This document shows, piece by piece, positions 35,655 through 46,179 of a DNA stretch of 64,000 nucleotides. The notes beneath the pieces are model-generated. The model saw only the letters and a list, made by a program, of their open reading frames with translations. It was not told where the DNA came from and ran no database searches. This stretch comes from Linanthus parryae. Its lineage: Eukaryota; Streptophyta; Magnoliopsida; Ericales; Polemoniaceae. The position numbers were made by a program, and so were the translations under genes. Each line of letters starts with the position of its first letter. The stretch's first letter is position 1. Location of the stretch: positions 34,081,275 to 34,145,274 of the forward strand of contig JALGPY010000009.1 of assembly GCA_023055425.1 (NCBI GenBank), read 5' to 3'.

Positions 35655-36045
35655 AAGTGGCGAAGACAGGATTTGGGCGAAGGGGAGCACAAGTTGTTTT
35701 TTTTTATTATTATTATCTTTTTGTTGATACGAGGGTATAGAATTTTAATGAATAAAAAAGTTTTGTAAATAATTATCATGGTCATTTTGTGTATTTTACG
35801 AAAACTTATAGGCGCACTTGTTTTTTTCTACAAAAAAATCTCTGCCACTGCACTTGTAAGAATATTCACACTACAAGTTCTTAACCGCTCGACCACAATA
35901 CAATTTGTGCTGACTTGTGGGGCACACTTATATATTCTGAACAGCACAACTAAAAAAGAGCTAATAAAATAGGGATACCCTAGTATTTCTGGAAAAGTTT
36001 GGGGGAGGGGGGGGGGGGGGCGTGACCCTACATGGCTCCGCGCTA
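35655..36045. mobile_element. short hAT-type element inside Copia pol
   Basis: 391 bp bounded by the 8-bp duplication GATGTCCC at 35647-35654 and 36046-36053. The left end AAGTGGCGAAGACAGGATTT and the right end CATGGCTCCGCGCTA resemble the common plant hAT terminus (CAGTGGCGGAGCCAGG-type) in inverted orientation. Removing the element and one duplication makes the Copia linker read continuously across the site. It holds a G-run at 36007-36020 and no transposase, so it is non-autonomous. Confidence 0.87.
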
Positions 36046-36053
36046 GATGTCCC

Positions 36054-37880
36054 TGTAGAAAAAATTCGAGCATACAAGCAAATCAATCTAGAGCACGCCA
36101 AAAGCGTGGCAGACCTGTTGTCTTAAATGATTTGGTACATAGGAAAAGGAAGAAAAATCAGGAAACTGTGTTGAATCATAAAGATTCCACAAAGACAATT
36201 GATGATCCCAGTAAAATTAGCGATCTCGTCCGCAAAATAATTTATCGAAATGAAACCCCTAAATAGGGCGACATGGTACCAGAAAATCAAGAGATCTCGA
36301 TCCATTATATTTATTCCGGAAAAGTATGGGATCGAAATAGTGTTATGTGAAACATTTGTCTTTAATTTTGCACTACATATAAGTGATGACGATCACCAAC
36401 CTCGGTCAATTAAAGAATGTCGACGACGTGATAATTGGCCCAAGTGGAAAGAGGCTATACATGATGAATTAAATTCTCCAGAAAAACGTAAAGTATTTGA
36501 TCAATAGTTCAAACACCAAATGACGTGAAACCCATTGGATTTAAATGGGTTTTTGTGCAAAAACAAAATGAAAGAAACGAGATTACGGGATATAGAGCTC
36601 GAACAGTAGCTCAAGTTTCTCGCAAAGTCCATGCATTGATTATGAGGAAACTTATTCGCCTGTGATGGATGCAACTACTTTCCGATTCATAATAAGTTTA
36701 GCAGCATCGAAAGTTTAGACATTCATTCGATGAATGTGGTTACAACATATGTATATGGTTCACTTGATAGTGACAGATATATGAAAGTCATTGAAGGACT
36801 GAAACTGTCAGAAACAAACAAACCACATACCGCTTATTCTACTAAGCACCAAAGATCCTTATATGGACTAATGCAATCGGAACGAATGTGGTACAATCGC
36901 TTGAGCGAATACCTATTAAAGACGGATTTTTAGCCAATACAATTTGTCCTTGTGTCTTCATAAATAAGTTAACAAATTGTTTATTAGTGTCAGTATATGT
37001 GGATAACTTGAATATTGTGGGAACTCGTGAAGAGATTTCCCTAACCGCAACTTACCTGAAAAATGAACTTGAGATAAGCGATTTGGGAAAGACAAGGTTT
37101 TGCATCGGTCCACAAATTGAACATTTCACTGAATGAATCTTACTTCATCAATCAAACTATATAGAGGAAGTCCTTAAGATATTTTGTATGGACAAAGCAC
37201 ATCCATTAACCACCCCTATGGTGGTTAGGTAACTTGATGTAAATAAAGATCATATCCGTCCTCAAGATAGTGACGGGCAATCTCTTGGCCCTTAAGTGTC
37301 ATACCTTAGTGAAATTGGTGCTTTGATGTTTTTGGCAAATTTCACAAGGCCAGATATTTCATTTTTTGTCGTTGGCTAGGTACAGTTCTAACACTACTCG
37401 CATGCATTGGAACCGTGTCAAGCACATCATGCAATATCTACGTGGCACTACATACTAGGATCTTTTCTATCCTCATGGATCTAATTCTTTCCTAATTGGA
37501 TATACTGACGCTGGATTCTAATTAGACCCACATAAAGAGAGATCACAAACAGGGTATGTTTTTACTTATGGATGAACTATTATTTCATTGAGATCGATGA
37601 AGCGAACAATGACAACTACATCATCAAACCACTCAGAGATTCTTCCAATCATGAAGCTAGTAGAGAATGTGTGTGGCTAAAATAAGTAATTCAACATGTC
37701 AAGGGTCTTGTGGATTAAATATCAACAATGACAGTCCAACGATGTTATATAAAGATAATGTTGCCTGCATTACCGTACTCAAGGAAGGCTTCATCAAAGG
37801 TCACCGAACTAAACACATATCTCCAAAGTTCTTCTACACGCTCAAATTAAATTCAGCAGATTCGTTCGCAAAAGCATAAC
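36054..37880 (+). pseudogene. Copia reverse transcriptase and RNase H, decayed
   Basis: After a linker with KRGRP-type sequence near 36095, RT pieces are WPKWKEAIHDELNS (36436-36477), GFKWVFVQK (about 36538-36564), an N-terminal palm stretch with TTYVYGSLD near 36739, and LLVSVYVDNLNIVG near 36981-37022, where the catalytic YVDD reads YVDN. RNase H follows with YTDAGF near 37503, LYKDNVACITVLKEG at 37748-37792 and HRTKHISPKFF at 37802-37834. Multiple stops, frameshifts and the lost Asp show it is dead. Confidence 0.82.
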
Positions 37881-38064
37881 ATCATTAACATTGAAGTTAC
37901 ATGTTCGAAAATGTGGGATGCGTCAATTCAAAGATCTTTTACATTAATGGATCTCATCATGAGGGGAGATGCATTTTTAGAGTCTGTACTTAATCACGAT
38001 TTTTTTCACTTGATTTTACGTGACAAGGTTTTAACGAGGCAGACTAGTAGTATTCAAGGGGAAG

Positions 38065-38235
38065 TGTTAATATTGCTAATTGTTATTGTGAATATTCTCT
38101 ATTATTGTAATACAATATTTAGAAGATTTTGATTGACTTGCACACTCTATATAAAAGCTGTTTTGATAGAGAATAAAGTACGTTTTGACATTCCTTCATA
38201 CATTGCCTCTCTCTGACCATTCTGAGTTTACCACA
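38065..38235 (+). repeat. probable 3' LTR of the truncated Copia element
   Basis: It starts TGTTAATATTGC directly after a purine tract and carries a TATA-like TATATAAAAG near 38148-38157. The end near CCACA at 38235 is a guess because no partner LTR is present. Confidence 0.55.
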
Positions 38236-38355
38236 GCGACAGTATTGTAATAATAATAACAATAATTGAATGACTTAAAACTTAAACAAGTGGTGATGGA
38301 ATAATCGTCCGCCTATGTTCTTCTATTCAGCTTGCATATTTTATACGGTACAATT

Positions 38356-39370
38356 GTTGGAGGTACCCAAAGTTTGCCAAAACTAGCAAGTAGGTAACCA
38401 AATTTTAAAATCGAGCACCACAGGTCTGAAATTTTGGATTTTCGAGCAAGTAGGTACCCTTCCGTTTACTTTCCGTTAAAATTGGACGGAAAATTATAAA
38501 AATACTTTTGTACCCCTTATTTTCACCTCCATCTATTTTTTTTAAATACAAGTTTTACTAAAAATCTAAAAAAAGTTAAAAAAAAATTAATTTAATAATT
38601 TGATATATGAAGATAATGCAATATATTTTATCCAAATTACATATTTTTACATCAATTCAAGATATAAAATATGTTTTTATTAACACATATTCGTCAATCT
38701 TAAAGTCTGTAATTTTTTAACAGTGTTTAAAAAGAATCTCAAATTTCATAATTTCCCATGTATTTTTTAAGAAACAATAACATACAAGTATCTTTGTACA
38801 TTTTATACAATACTCTCTTTTACATTTGCATGATAAATACAAATCATTACAATAAAAGCTACTAAATAAAAGCTACTCAAGAATGTCTGGTATCAACTCT
38901 TATGTAAGTTTTTAAAATAAACAAAGATTATTGTATGTCATTGTACAATAATAAAAAAATACATGTGAAATTATGAAGTTTTGAGAATTTTCTTAAAAAT
39001 TGTTAAAAAAAAAGTTAAAGACTTTAAGATTGACGGATATATGTTAATGAAAACATATTTTCATATCTTGAAATGATGCAAAAATATGTAATTTTGATGA
39101 AATATATAGCATTATCTTACATATATCAAATTATTAAATTATTTTTTGAATTATTTTTTAGATTTTTAGTAAAAATTGTATTTTAAAAATAGTAGGAGGT
39201 GAAAATAAGGGGTAAAATAGTCTTTTTATAATTTTCCGTCCAATTTTACCGGAAAGTTAACGGAAGGGTACCTACTTGCTCGAAAATCGAAAATTTGAGA
39301 CCTGTGGTGCTCGATTTTGAAATTTGGGTACCTACTTGCTCGTTTTGGTAAACTTTGGATACCACCGATG
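38356..39370. mobile_element. fold-back element with inverted repeats of about 400 bp
   Basis: The two halves are reverse complements over at least 38356-38780 and 38950-39370, with a central loop of about 170 bp. Shared landmarks are GAGCAAGTAGGTACCCTTCC, AATCGAGCACCACAGGTCT and ATTTTCACCTCC. The motif GCAAGTAGGTA occurs twice within each arm. CAATT flanks both ends (38351-38355 and 39371-39375), a candidate 5-bp duplication. No coding sequence. Fold-back or Mutator-like non-autonomous classes both remain possible. Confidence 0.82.
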
Positions 39371-39375
39371 CAATT

Positions 39376-40073
39376 TAGCCTTGTTATAAAGTAAAATTCA
39401 GTGAAGTGTACTTTTCTTTGAGGAGATTCAGTGAAGTGCACTTACGAGACAATTTAAATTTGATGAATAGAATAATGTGGTCTCTAAATATTGGTGCAAA
39501 TAAACATTGATTAGTGTAAAGATTAGGATGTGTTTTTGTGATTTGTACGCTCTCCAAGGTCGCGTGACAATGGCCTTTTGAAGAGCTCTTTATCTTTTTC
39601 TTTAGGGAGGGGGTTGTCAGTCTCATGTTTGCCTTTCAACCAATTTTCTACTTTTTACACGCAAACTGCTGGCCGGGCTTCTGCTTCTTCTGGCTTCTGC
39701 TTGTGAAAAAGCCAAAAGGAGGGAGGAAGAAGGCATCTCACGGCTGAAACAGCTTTCCATGCTTTGCTACTCTTTCTCTCTCTAACTTTATTATTTCTCT
39801 CTCTATAAAATGAAAAGCTGTTTCTCGAAAATTTGTCATAAAAGAGCATGCCACTCTCTGGGTTTGCCTTATCCTTTTGAGTATTTAACCAGAGATTTCA
39901 TTTTTATTGTTTTTTGAAATAACCAAAGATTTGGTTGTATTTAATAAAGTACCTGAGTGTATTTCTTTAATTAGACATTAAATTCAAAAGTACCTGTGGC
40001 TTTGTCAGTTAAAAGACATGCCAAGAAATGAAAACTACTGATAGGAATAAAATGGCCACTCTTCTTTCTTTTT
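39376..40073. other. AT-rich intergenic DNA
   Basis: No gene. GATTCAGTGAAGTG-type sequence occurs twice, near 39396 and 39425. A CTGCTTCTTCTGGCTTCTGC stretch near 39680 and CT-rich runs near 39770-39805 give chance ORFs. Confidence 0.45.
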
Positions 40074-40074
40074 A

Positions 40075-41368
40075 GAGTAATTTCTACTTTGTACCCCCGA
40101 GTTATGCCGAATAGACAACACGTACCCTCACTGTTCATCAGTTAACAACGAGCACCCTTATCTTTGGATGGCAAGTTACGGAGTTTGACGGAAACAATAA
40201 AAATACAATTTTGTCCTTCGTACATTATTCAATATCGTAAGGCAATTTACACTTATTCCCCTTAATCTTTAATAAATATACAATTTGTACCCTCGTGTTT
40301 TGATATTTTACACTTGATGCCCTTGAATTTCGATATATATAATTTATACCCTTAATGTTTGCTAATTGATATGAGACCCTCATATTTTTACTGTTTGTAC
40401 TTTGTTCACTATTTAATTTGCAACTTGTAAATCATGTATGTCAATTTAGCGAGAATTTTTTAGTTGCTCCAAGAGCACCGCGTCAGCTTCGGACGTGGTG
40501 CTCTACACAATTCTCATTTTAATAAAATCTAGTAGGATTGTTTGCTAAAAGAGAATGGGTGGGTTCGGTGTGGAATTTTTGAATTTTGAGTTATTTTTTG
40601 TTCTGAAAGAAATTTATGACACAAAAATTCAAGAAAAAAGATGTATGAGTTTCGTAAAAAAAATGTTGGTACTGTTAGAAAGTCATTGATGTGACAGTTT
40701 TGTTGTTTGGTGAAATTTACCTTTATACTCTTGTAACTAAAAAAATTAATTATAATTGAGGAATAAGGACAATATTGCCATTTTAATATTTTGAGAAAAA
40801 AGGCACAAAAAAATTCATCAACCACGGCTTTTTTCTTCCACCAACTCAACGCTACAAATCCATACTGTAAAATATAAAGTTCACTCAAAAAGCCCACACC
40901 GAACCTTTAAAAAGATTCCAAAAAGCCAAAAAGAAAATTTTGAATTAAATTCCAAAAATAAACTCATACCAAACCCACCTAATATGTTAGCATTTTTTTT
41001 AAAGAAAATCAATTAAACATGATTAAACACATTTATATGAAGACAAGAAAATTGTAGAGCACAACAAAATCTTCTAACTCCTTTTACATGTTTATCCAAT
41101 TTTCGTCTAGCAGCTAGTTTATATTTTATAACTCCTTTTTATATGTTTATCCAACTAAAACATAGTTTGTTATGAGCACTAGCTTAGTAACGGATTAGAA
41201 GTAATTGTCTCAAGTAATATATTGTGGGGAGGGAGGAAGGGGGGGGGGGTGCAGAGTATAAGCAAAAATTAACAGTGCCATAGATTTTGGTTCAATGTAA
41301 AAGTATGAGACTTCTCAAACAATATTTATCACATAGCATGAAAGAAGGGTAAACATGTCATAGAAAAC

Positions 41369-41413
<45 letters not shown>

Positions 41414-41669
41414 GGTACATCAGAAACTATAAGTTGGAATAAATCTCAAATAGACAAATGATTTGTTTGGAGAGCAATATGGGCATGAAATTTGTACTTA
41501 ATGGTGTACCCCACTGCCACCTCACATCTACTTAACGGTGGCTGATTGAAGGGTATATATTGTAATTATTTTGGCACAAAACAAGGGTGTCTCATGTTAA
41601 TTGATAAACAATAAGGGTACATATTGCCTAATTACTAAAACTCAGGGATAATAAGTGTAAATTACCCTT
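40075..41669. mobile_element. Mutator-like inverted-repeat element without coding capacity
   Basis: The left end (GAGTAATTTCTACTTTGTAC onward) and the reverse complement of the right end (GGGTAATTTACACTTATTAT onward) align over about 85 bp, including ACGTACCCTCACTGTTCATC against ATGTACCCTTATTGTTTATC. A further AATTTACACTTATTCCCC copy lies inside at about 40246. Interior: AT-rich, an A-run of about 40 at 41371-41411, no transposase. A target duplication was not resolved. Confidence 0.6.
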
Positions 41670-41671
41670 AT

Positions 41672-41790
41672 TTTTATTCTACAATACTATGAAAAAATTA
41701 TCGAAACGTTGCATCATTTGGCTATCCAAATCATCGAGTCAAGTGCAAAGTCCCTATGATGGGAAACAGAAGAATAGTCACCCCCCCCCC
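41672..41790. repeat. truncated Stowaway-type MITE half
   Basis: The stretch TTATTCTACAATACTATGAA through CTATCCAAATCATCGAGTCA parallels the interior and right half of the MITEs at 26500-26759 and 47260-47508. The left half and both termini are missing. Confidence 0.55.
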
Positions 41791-41879
41791 ACTCTTTACC
41801 CCACGGCTCCACTATTTTCTCCATCCCCTCCCCTTAAATTACTATTCATCTACAGCCAACCCCTCTCTCAGTCAATAAA

Positions 41880-42030
41880 AAGTGGGATAAAAGACATTTT
41901 CATCCTCTGATTATCGATTAAATACATCCCCGCCCCGATTTATTGATAAACACCTTTTGCAAAATGTATTTAATCGATAAATCAGGGGCCAAAAGGTATT
42001 TAATCGATAATCGGAGGGTGGAAAATATTT
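41880..42030. repeat. imperfect inverted repeat of about 70-bp arms
   Basis: CCTCTGATTATCGATTAAAT on the left is answered by the reverse complement of ATTTAATCGATAATCGGAGG on the right, and the arms extend outward through TTTTCATCC/GGTGGAAAAT. The core ATTTAATCGATAA occurs three times. It is probably the remnant of a small fold-back MITE. Confidence 0.6.
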
Positions 42031-42299
42031 TTTACCCTAAAAAAGATACAAATAAATTTGGTTATATATATATTTATAATCATGTCGTATTTTATTACTC
42101 TTTGTCTCATTCCAGTTATGATTCAATAAATTTAGCATCTTTTTAACCGTGTTCAAAACTATTTAATAAATATAATTACTAATTATGACAAAAATAAGAT
42201 ATATCAAACTGGCAATAAAATAAAATAATGATAATCTTTTGTAAATATTTTGTTCAATCATCGAGAAAATGTTATTTTTTATAGTTAAAATATATATAT

Positions 42300-42420
42300 C
42301 ATAAGGGTAAAAGACAAAAACCACCCCTCGAGTATGGGGTATATACAAAAACACCCCTCGTGTTCGGGGATATACACTGTAGGTCTTCTGCTTGTGGTTA
42401 TCGCCATAGCTGGGTGAATC
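42300..42420. repeat. imperfect direct repeat of about 31 bp
   Basis: ACAAAAACCACCCCTCGAGT...GGGGTATATAC (about 42314-42346) is followed at once by ACAAAAACACCCCTCGTGTT...GGGGATATAC. No coding sense was found. It may be the end of an unrecognised element. Confidence 0.5.
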
Positions 42421-44016
42421 ACTCCAATTCATCCTCCAAGTTTCACTTTCGGTTTTGTATGCACTCATTTTTTTTCGCTCTCCACTTCTCTATTTGAGAG
42501 TCTCATCGGTTCTTTTTTTGTGTCAAGTTCATAATTTTTCCAATTTTCTATTCTGTACTTTTCGAAAATTTCTTCTAGTTGTTGTAAGCTTCAAGTCTCT
42601 GTTGGGAGTTGGATTCTTATGTCGATTTCTTTGAATCAACCAAATTTGTTTAGTTTACTCCTCTGATCCTCTTAGCGCTTAGTTTTCTGTTCTTGTCCTT
42701 TCTCTGCCTTTTTATTCTTTGTTTTAATTGTTGTTCTTGTTACTCCTGTGTCCTCTTCCTTCACTGGTTATTTTCTGTGCGTCTGTCTATTTTATCAGGC
42801 TTGCTCATTTCCTTTGGAGTTCGGTTTATTCTAAGATTTTTGTTTCTTTCGTTTTTGTCCGGGGGTTATCGATTTTTTTTCTATTATGAAGAGGGTCAGA
42901 TCGACAATCTTAACAAAAGTGTGGACTTTTAGCAGCGAGGAACAGCCGCGTTTTCTCGCAAACCTGTTCCGAACAGATCTACATGATCCCACAAAGAAGA
43001 AATGGTGTTTCTGTCCTAAAAGGCTTCGAATCTGGGCTGAGGCATTTTCTCGGTGTAAGCGGCTTCAAAAACAAGGGGAGTTTCATCAGAACCTGCAAGA
43101 GGTTAAGCCGATAAAGTTAAAGTATAGTCGGGATGATCTTTTGCATCTTCTCTCATCTCCGCATAGCTTTTTGGTGCCTGATCATACATGCAAAAGGAGT
43201 TAGCAAGCATCTTCTCCAACTCCTTTGCAGACACCCATAAAGCCAAGCTCAGATTCGTCAATCCGAGGACCAATCAGGTTGTTCTTGTGGAAGAAAACTG
43301 GCATTGGAAAGCGGTGACGAGTTCGCCTCATCGGGGTGATAAGGGGGGAGGAGCTGTTCGAGTTCCCTACTCCTTGTTCCGTCGCCAATTTCTCGCTTCA
43401 TCCAAGCCTTTCAAAGCCAGGGATCGGCGAGAGCCGCGCAAAACAGAGGATACCCGATCCTTGGAGCATTCGTCAAGCTCTTCTACGACGAGCACATCTC
43501 CGACATTTCACAAGGAGGCATCTACTACTTCAGGGGAGTTTGACTCTGGAACGATTCAATCACAAGGGGCTAAATGGAGTTGGCCGCACTTGACGACGCA
43601 CCATCCGACCAAGACGATGAGACTGGGCTTCATGTTTCAGGAGCCACCAGATTCGAAACCTCGGCCTTCTTTTCATCCTATCCTTTGATTTTCATTATGT
43701 CCCTCTATATTATGTGTTTCTTCATCTAGCTTCTTTGATATCTTCCTTTGTCTTCCTACTGGTGATTTATCCGCTTTTCTCCAGATTGCAGCATGTGATG
43801 TCTAGTCTATGAAGCTGTATTTTGTTGGTCTTAGTCTTGTATCTTTGTTGGTCTGCTATGGATGTCGGGTGTTGTATCTTTGTTGTTCTTTAGCAGCTTG
43901 TTTAGGTTGATAGTAGTTGTTTCAGATGCTTGTAATAGTATACATGTGATGTGTACTTTCTTTATTATATTAATTGATGTTTTATTTCTCTAGCAAAAAA
44001 AGAAAAAAGAAAAAAA
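42420..44016 (+). other. intronless transcript-like unit with A-rich 3' end (possible retroposon)
   Basis: A T-rich leader (42470-42880) is followed by two overlapping ORFs (42886-43688), a T/G-rich 3' part and an A-rich tail at 43993-44021. The end (TTTATTATATTAATTGATG then TTTCTCTAGC and A-rich) resembles 3' ends of plant L1-type LINEs. No target duplication was found, so a retroposed origin is an inference. Confidence 0.4.
42886..43688 (+). pseudogene. unrecognised protein in two overlapping frames
   Basis: I do not recognise this protein. The first ORF (42886-43203, 105 codons) is basic and includes FLANLFRTDLHDPTKKKW, WAEAFSRCKRLQKQ and a leucine-rich DDLLHLLSS. The second (43188-43688, 166 codons) overlaps it by 16 bp in another frame, begins MQKELASIFSNSFADTHKAK, has VNPRTNQVVLVEENWHWKAV and then a Ser/Thr/Lys-rich tail with a run of Ser. 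Codon use and mixed composition look coding in both, so a single frameshift in one longer protein is likely. No cysteine cluster, signal peptide or catalytic motif was seen. It could be a LINE-associated ORF1, a retrocopy of a host gene, or a decayed host gene. Confidence 0.4.
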
Positions 44017-44021
44017 AAAAA

Positions 44022-44223
44022 CTAATCATAGTTATGTGACGGTCTTTTATTGTCCAATTGGATTAAAGTAGTCTCCACTACGTAAAGATACCTTTGCTTC
44101 GTCTAATTGGAGAGTACAAGTGTATACTATTTGAATACAAAATCACATAACTTTTCAGATGTCGTCTCAATTATCAGTTTTTTAGGGATCAATAGTCATT
44201 ATTTATTTAGCTAAGTCAAGTTA
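44022..44223. other. intergenic AT-rich DNA
   Basis: Nothing recognisable lies between the A-rich tail and the SINE target duplication. Confidence 0.4.
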
Positions 44224-44240
44224 TGCGATACGTTAGAAGA

Positions 44241-44342
44241 TTTTTTTTTTTGAGATTTTTTTTTGTTAGAATTTGTTTTTGTCGTCACCTGAGACCTTAT
44301 GAAGGGGCTTTCAACGCTCTACCACTGAGTTACCAACCTAGC
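44241..44342 (-). mobile_element. tRNA-derived SINE
   Basis: The minus strand starts with a tRNA-like head containing GGTAACTCAGTGGTAGAGCG (A-box position), continues with GGTCTCAGGTGACGAC (a decayed B-box position) and ends in an A-rich tail. It is flanked by TGCGATACGTTAGAAGA (44224-44240) and TGCGTATGTTAGAAGA (44343-44358), a target duplication of 16-17 bp with two differences. Length, tRNA head, A-tail and long duplication together fit a short plant SINE mobilised by LINE machinery. Confidence 0.8.
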
Positions 44343-44358
44343 TGCGTATGTTAGAAGA

Positions 44359-44984
44359 ATTAATTATGGATTTTGTCGGAAACAAATGGTGAATATCTGC
44401 ACATTTTAAATTAAATAATGTTTCAGCTTCCTTTGCCTAATTTTGGACTGAGTAAATTATAGTTTGACTCTTTTTTCACAATTTTGTTTAGATAAACTTT
44501 TATCTTTGTATAATATTAAAAAAATGTTTTTTTATAAATTATTTTTTTTTTGATTTTTTTACTCTTCAAAACTGTTTTTAAGAGATAAAATAGAAGTTAA
44601 ATAAATAATATTATTTGTTTTGACAAAAAAATAAAATTATTTGCTCAAACAGTAAGTAAAATTTTTTAGAAAATTTAATATGCGCAAAGTAAATAACTTT
44701 TTTTTTATCTTCGAAACAAAAAATAATCACCTAAATTTAAGTAAAGAAATCGGAACCTATGTTAGACGCCCTACTTGCAACTTTTGAAATTTTCTTTTAC
44801 TCGTCTACATTAATAGTTAAGTTTCAAAATATATTATGTTATTCAAATTAAGTACTTTAACTGTTTTAAACGTACCGTCAAAAAAAAACAAATTTAATTG
44901 TTAAACTGAACGTGTAATGATTACATTATCACACACTTTTAATTTGTCACTTAATATCATCTTCATTTTCTTAGATGAATAATT
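44359..44984. other. AT-rich intergenic DNA
   Basis: Long T- and A-rich runs with no supported gene or element end. Confidence 0.4.
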
Positions 44985-45165
44985 CTAAAGGGACCTAATT
45001 TTGGACATAACTTTAGACATAATTTCTATTTTTAGTGATTTTGATTATGTCTCAATTTTGTCTAAGGGTTTAATATTTTCATAGTAGGGATTGATCTTAC
45101 TTCATTTAGAAATTATGTCTATATTTATGTCTAAAATTCTGTCCATATGGCATTTAAGAAACTAC
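44985..45165. repeat. possible small hairpin MITE
   Basis: GGACATAACTTTAGACATAA at the left is mirrored by the reverse complement of the right side (GGACAGAATTTTAGACATAA). Arms are about 40-50 bp. The outer ends and duplication are unclear. Confidence 0.45.
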
Positions 45166-45529
45166 TATATTGATGTCATGGAAAAGGTATACAAATTTTG
45201 ACATTTAAGGAAAAAGAAGAGAGTAAATTCTGCTTTCTTTGCCTAAAGTATCTATACGAGCTCATTGATTCGAATTTAATATACGACAAACATATAAATT
45301 CTAAAAAACGAGGGTGATAAAGTATTTCTTTTATCTATTTAACCTTTTATTGCTCTTAATTTAGATTTTAGAAGGTAACATAGGAAAAAGTAGAATATCT
45401 TTAACTAAAAAGATAAGTAAACTTTTTAGAGTATTTAGCATTTTGGAAATTAACAACTTTTTAATGCCTTCCTAAATAAGACAAAAAAAAGTAAAAAAAC
45501 TTAAAATTAGTTTTTTTCCCTAAAGTTTA

Positions 45530-45926
45530 AGTGCATGTTTGGTATCGCGAGCTGGATTAAAATCGGCCTCTTTTCCACAATTTCGTTTGTTATGTCTACA
45601 GATTTTAATCTGATAATCTGCAGATTAAAATAATCTCCGTGTACTTGTAGAATCTCCAAAATTGGAGATTATGGAACTAAAAAATTTTAAAAAATCAATT
45701 TCGATTTTTTTTTTTTTTTTTTTTACATTAACATAATCATAATTCAGTTCTAAATAGTTGTATTCAATTATTTGCCTTAGAGTTCTTTAAATTTTGTTAA
45801 ATGGATTAGTGATTTATAATTTCATCTCATACCAAACAGACTGTGATTCTCAGTTAAGTTGGATTTTCTTTTCAGATTAATTTCAGCTGATTATTGAGAT
45901 TTTCAGCTACTACCAAACACGACCTA
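45530..45926. repeat. probable Tourist-type MITE
   Basis: The left end GTGCATGTTTGGTATCGCGA and the reverse complement of the right end, GGTCGTGTTTGGTAGTAGC, share the TGTTTGGTA core of Tourist/Harbinger MITEs. TAA flanks are possible (TTTAAG left, CCTAAG right). The interior has inverted ATTTTAATCTG motifs. Confidence 0.55.
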
Positions 45927-46179
45927 AGTGGTTAAGAAAGGATGGCCCGCATAGAGGGCAACACAAAGAATTACTGATCGACCTCTTAAAAAACTGTTAA
46001 TCTCTCTCTCTGAATCTTTTACCGATTCCATGAACTTGTAGTAATCTTTTTGTACTACTTACCCCTTCTCATTGTTCACTTTCATTTAACGATCACTCCG
46101 TTCTTTTTCTTTGTCTTTTCTTTTCGAACAAACTACAGGATTTTTCATTAGAATAAGAAGCCAAAAACTGGCAACATTA

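Larger units (their letters stand above)
34897..38235 (+). mobile_element. Ty1/Copia element, 5' truncated
   Basis: Plus-strand order: integrase core from mid-domain, integrase-RT linker, reverse transcriptase, RNase H, polypurine tract (AAGGGGAAG at 38056-38064) and LTR start TGTTAATATTGC at 38065. Copia order (integrase before RT) is clear. Gag, protease and the 5' LTR are absent. A hAT-type element splits it at 35655-36045. Confidence 0.82.

Noticed and set aside
35870..35910. tRNA-like minus-strand GTGGTCGAGCGGTTAAG
   Set aside because: It resembles an A-box only; no cloverleaf can be built and it lies inside the hAT-type insert.
40529..40897. A 122-codon Phe/Lys-rich ORF
   Set aside because: Its composition reflects AT-rich DNA inside a coding-free inverted-repeat element.
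41371..41411. A 40-base A-run taken as a retroposon tail
   Set aside because: No coding body or target duplication was found next to it, and it lies within the inverted-repeat element at 40075-41669.
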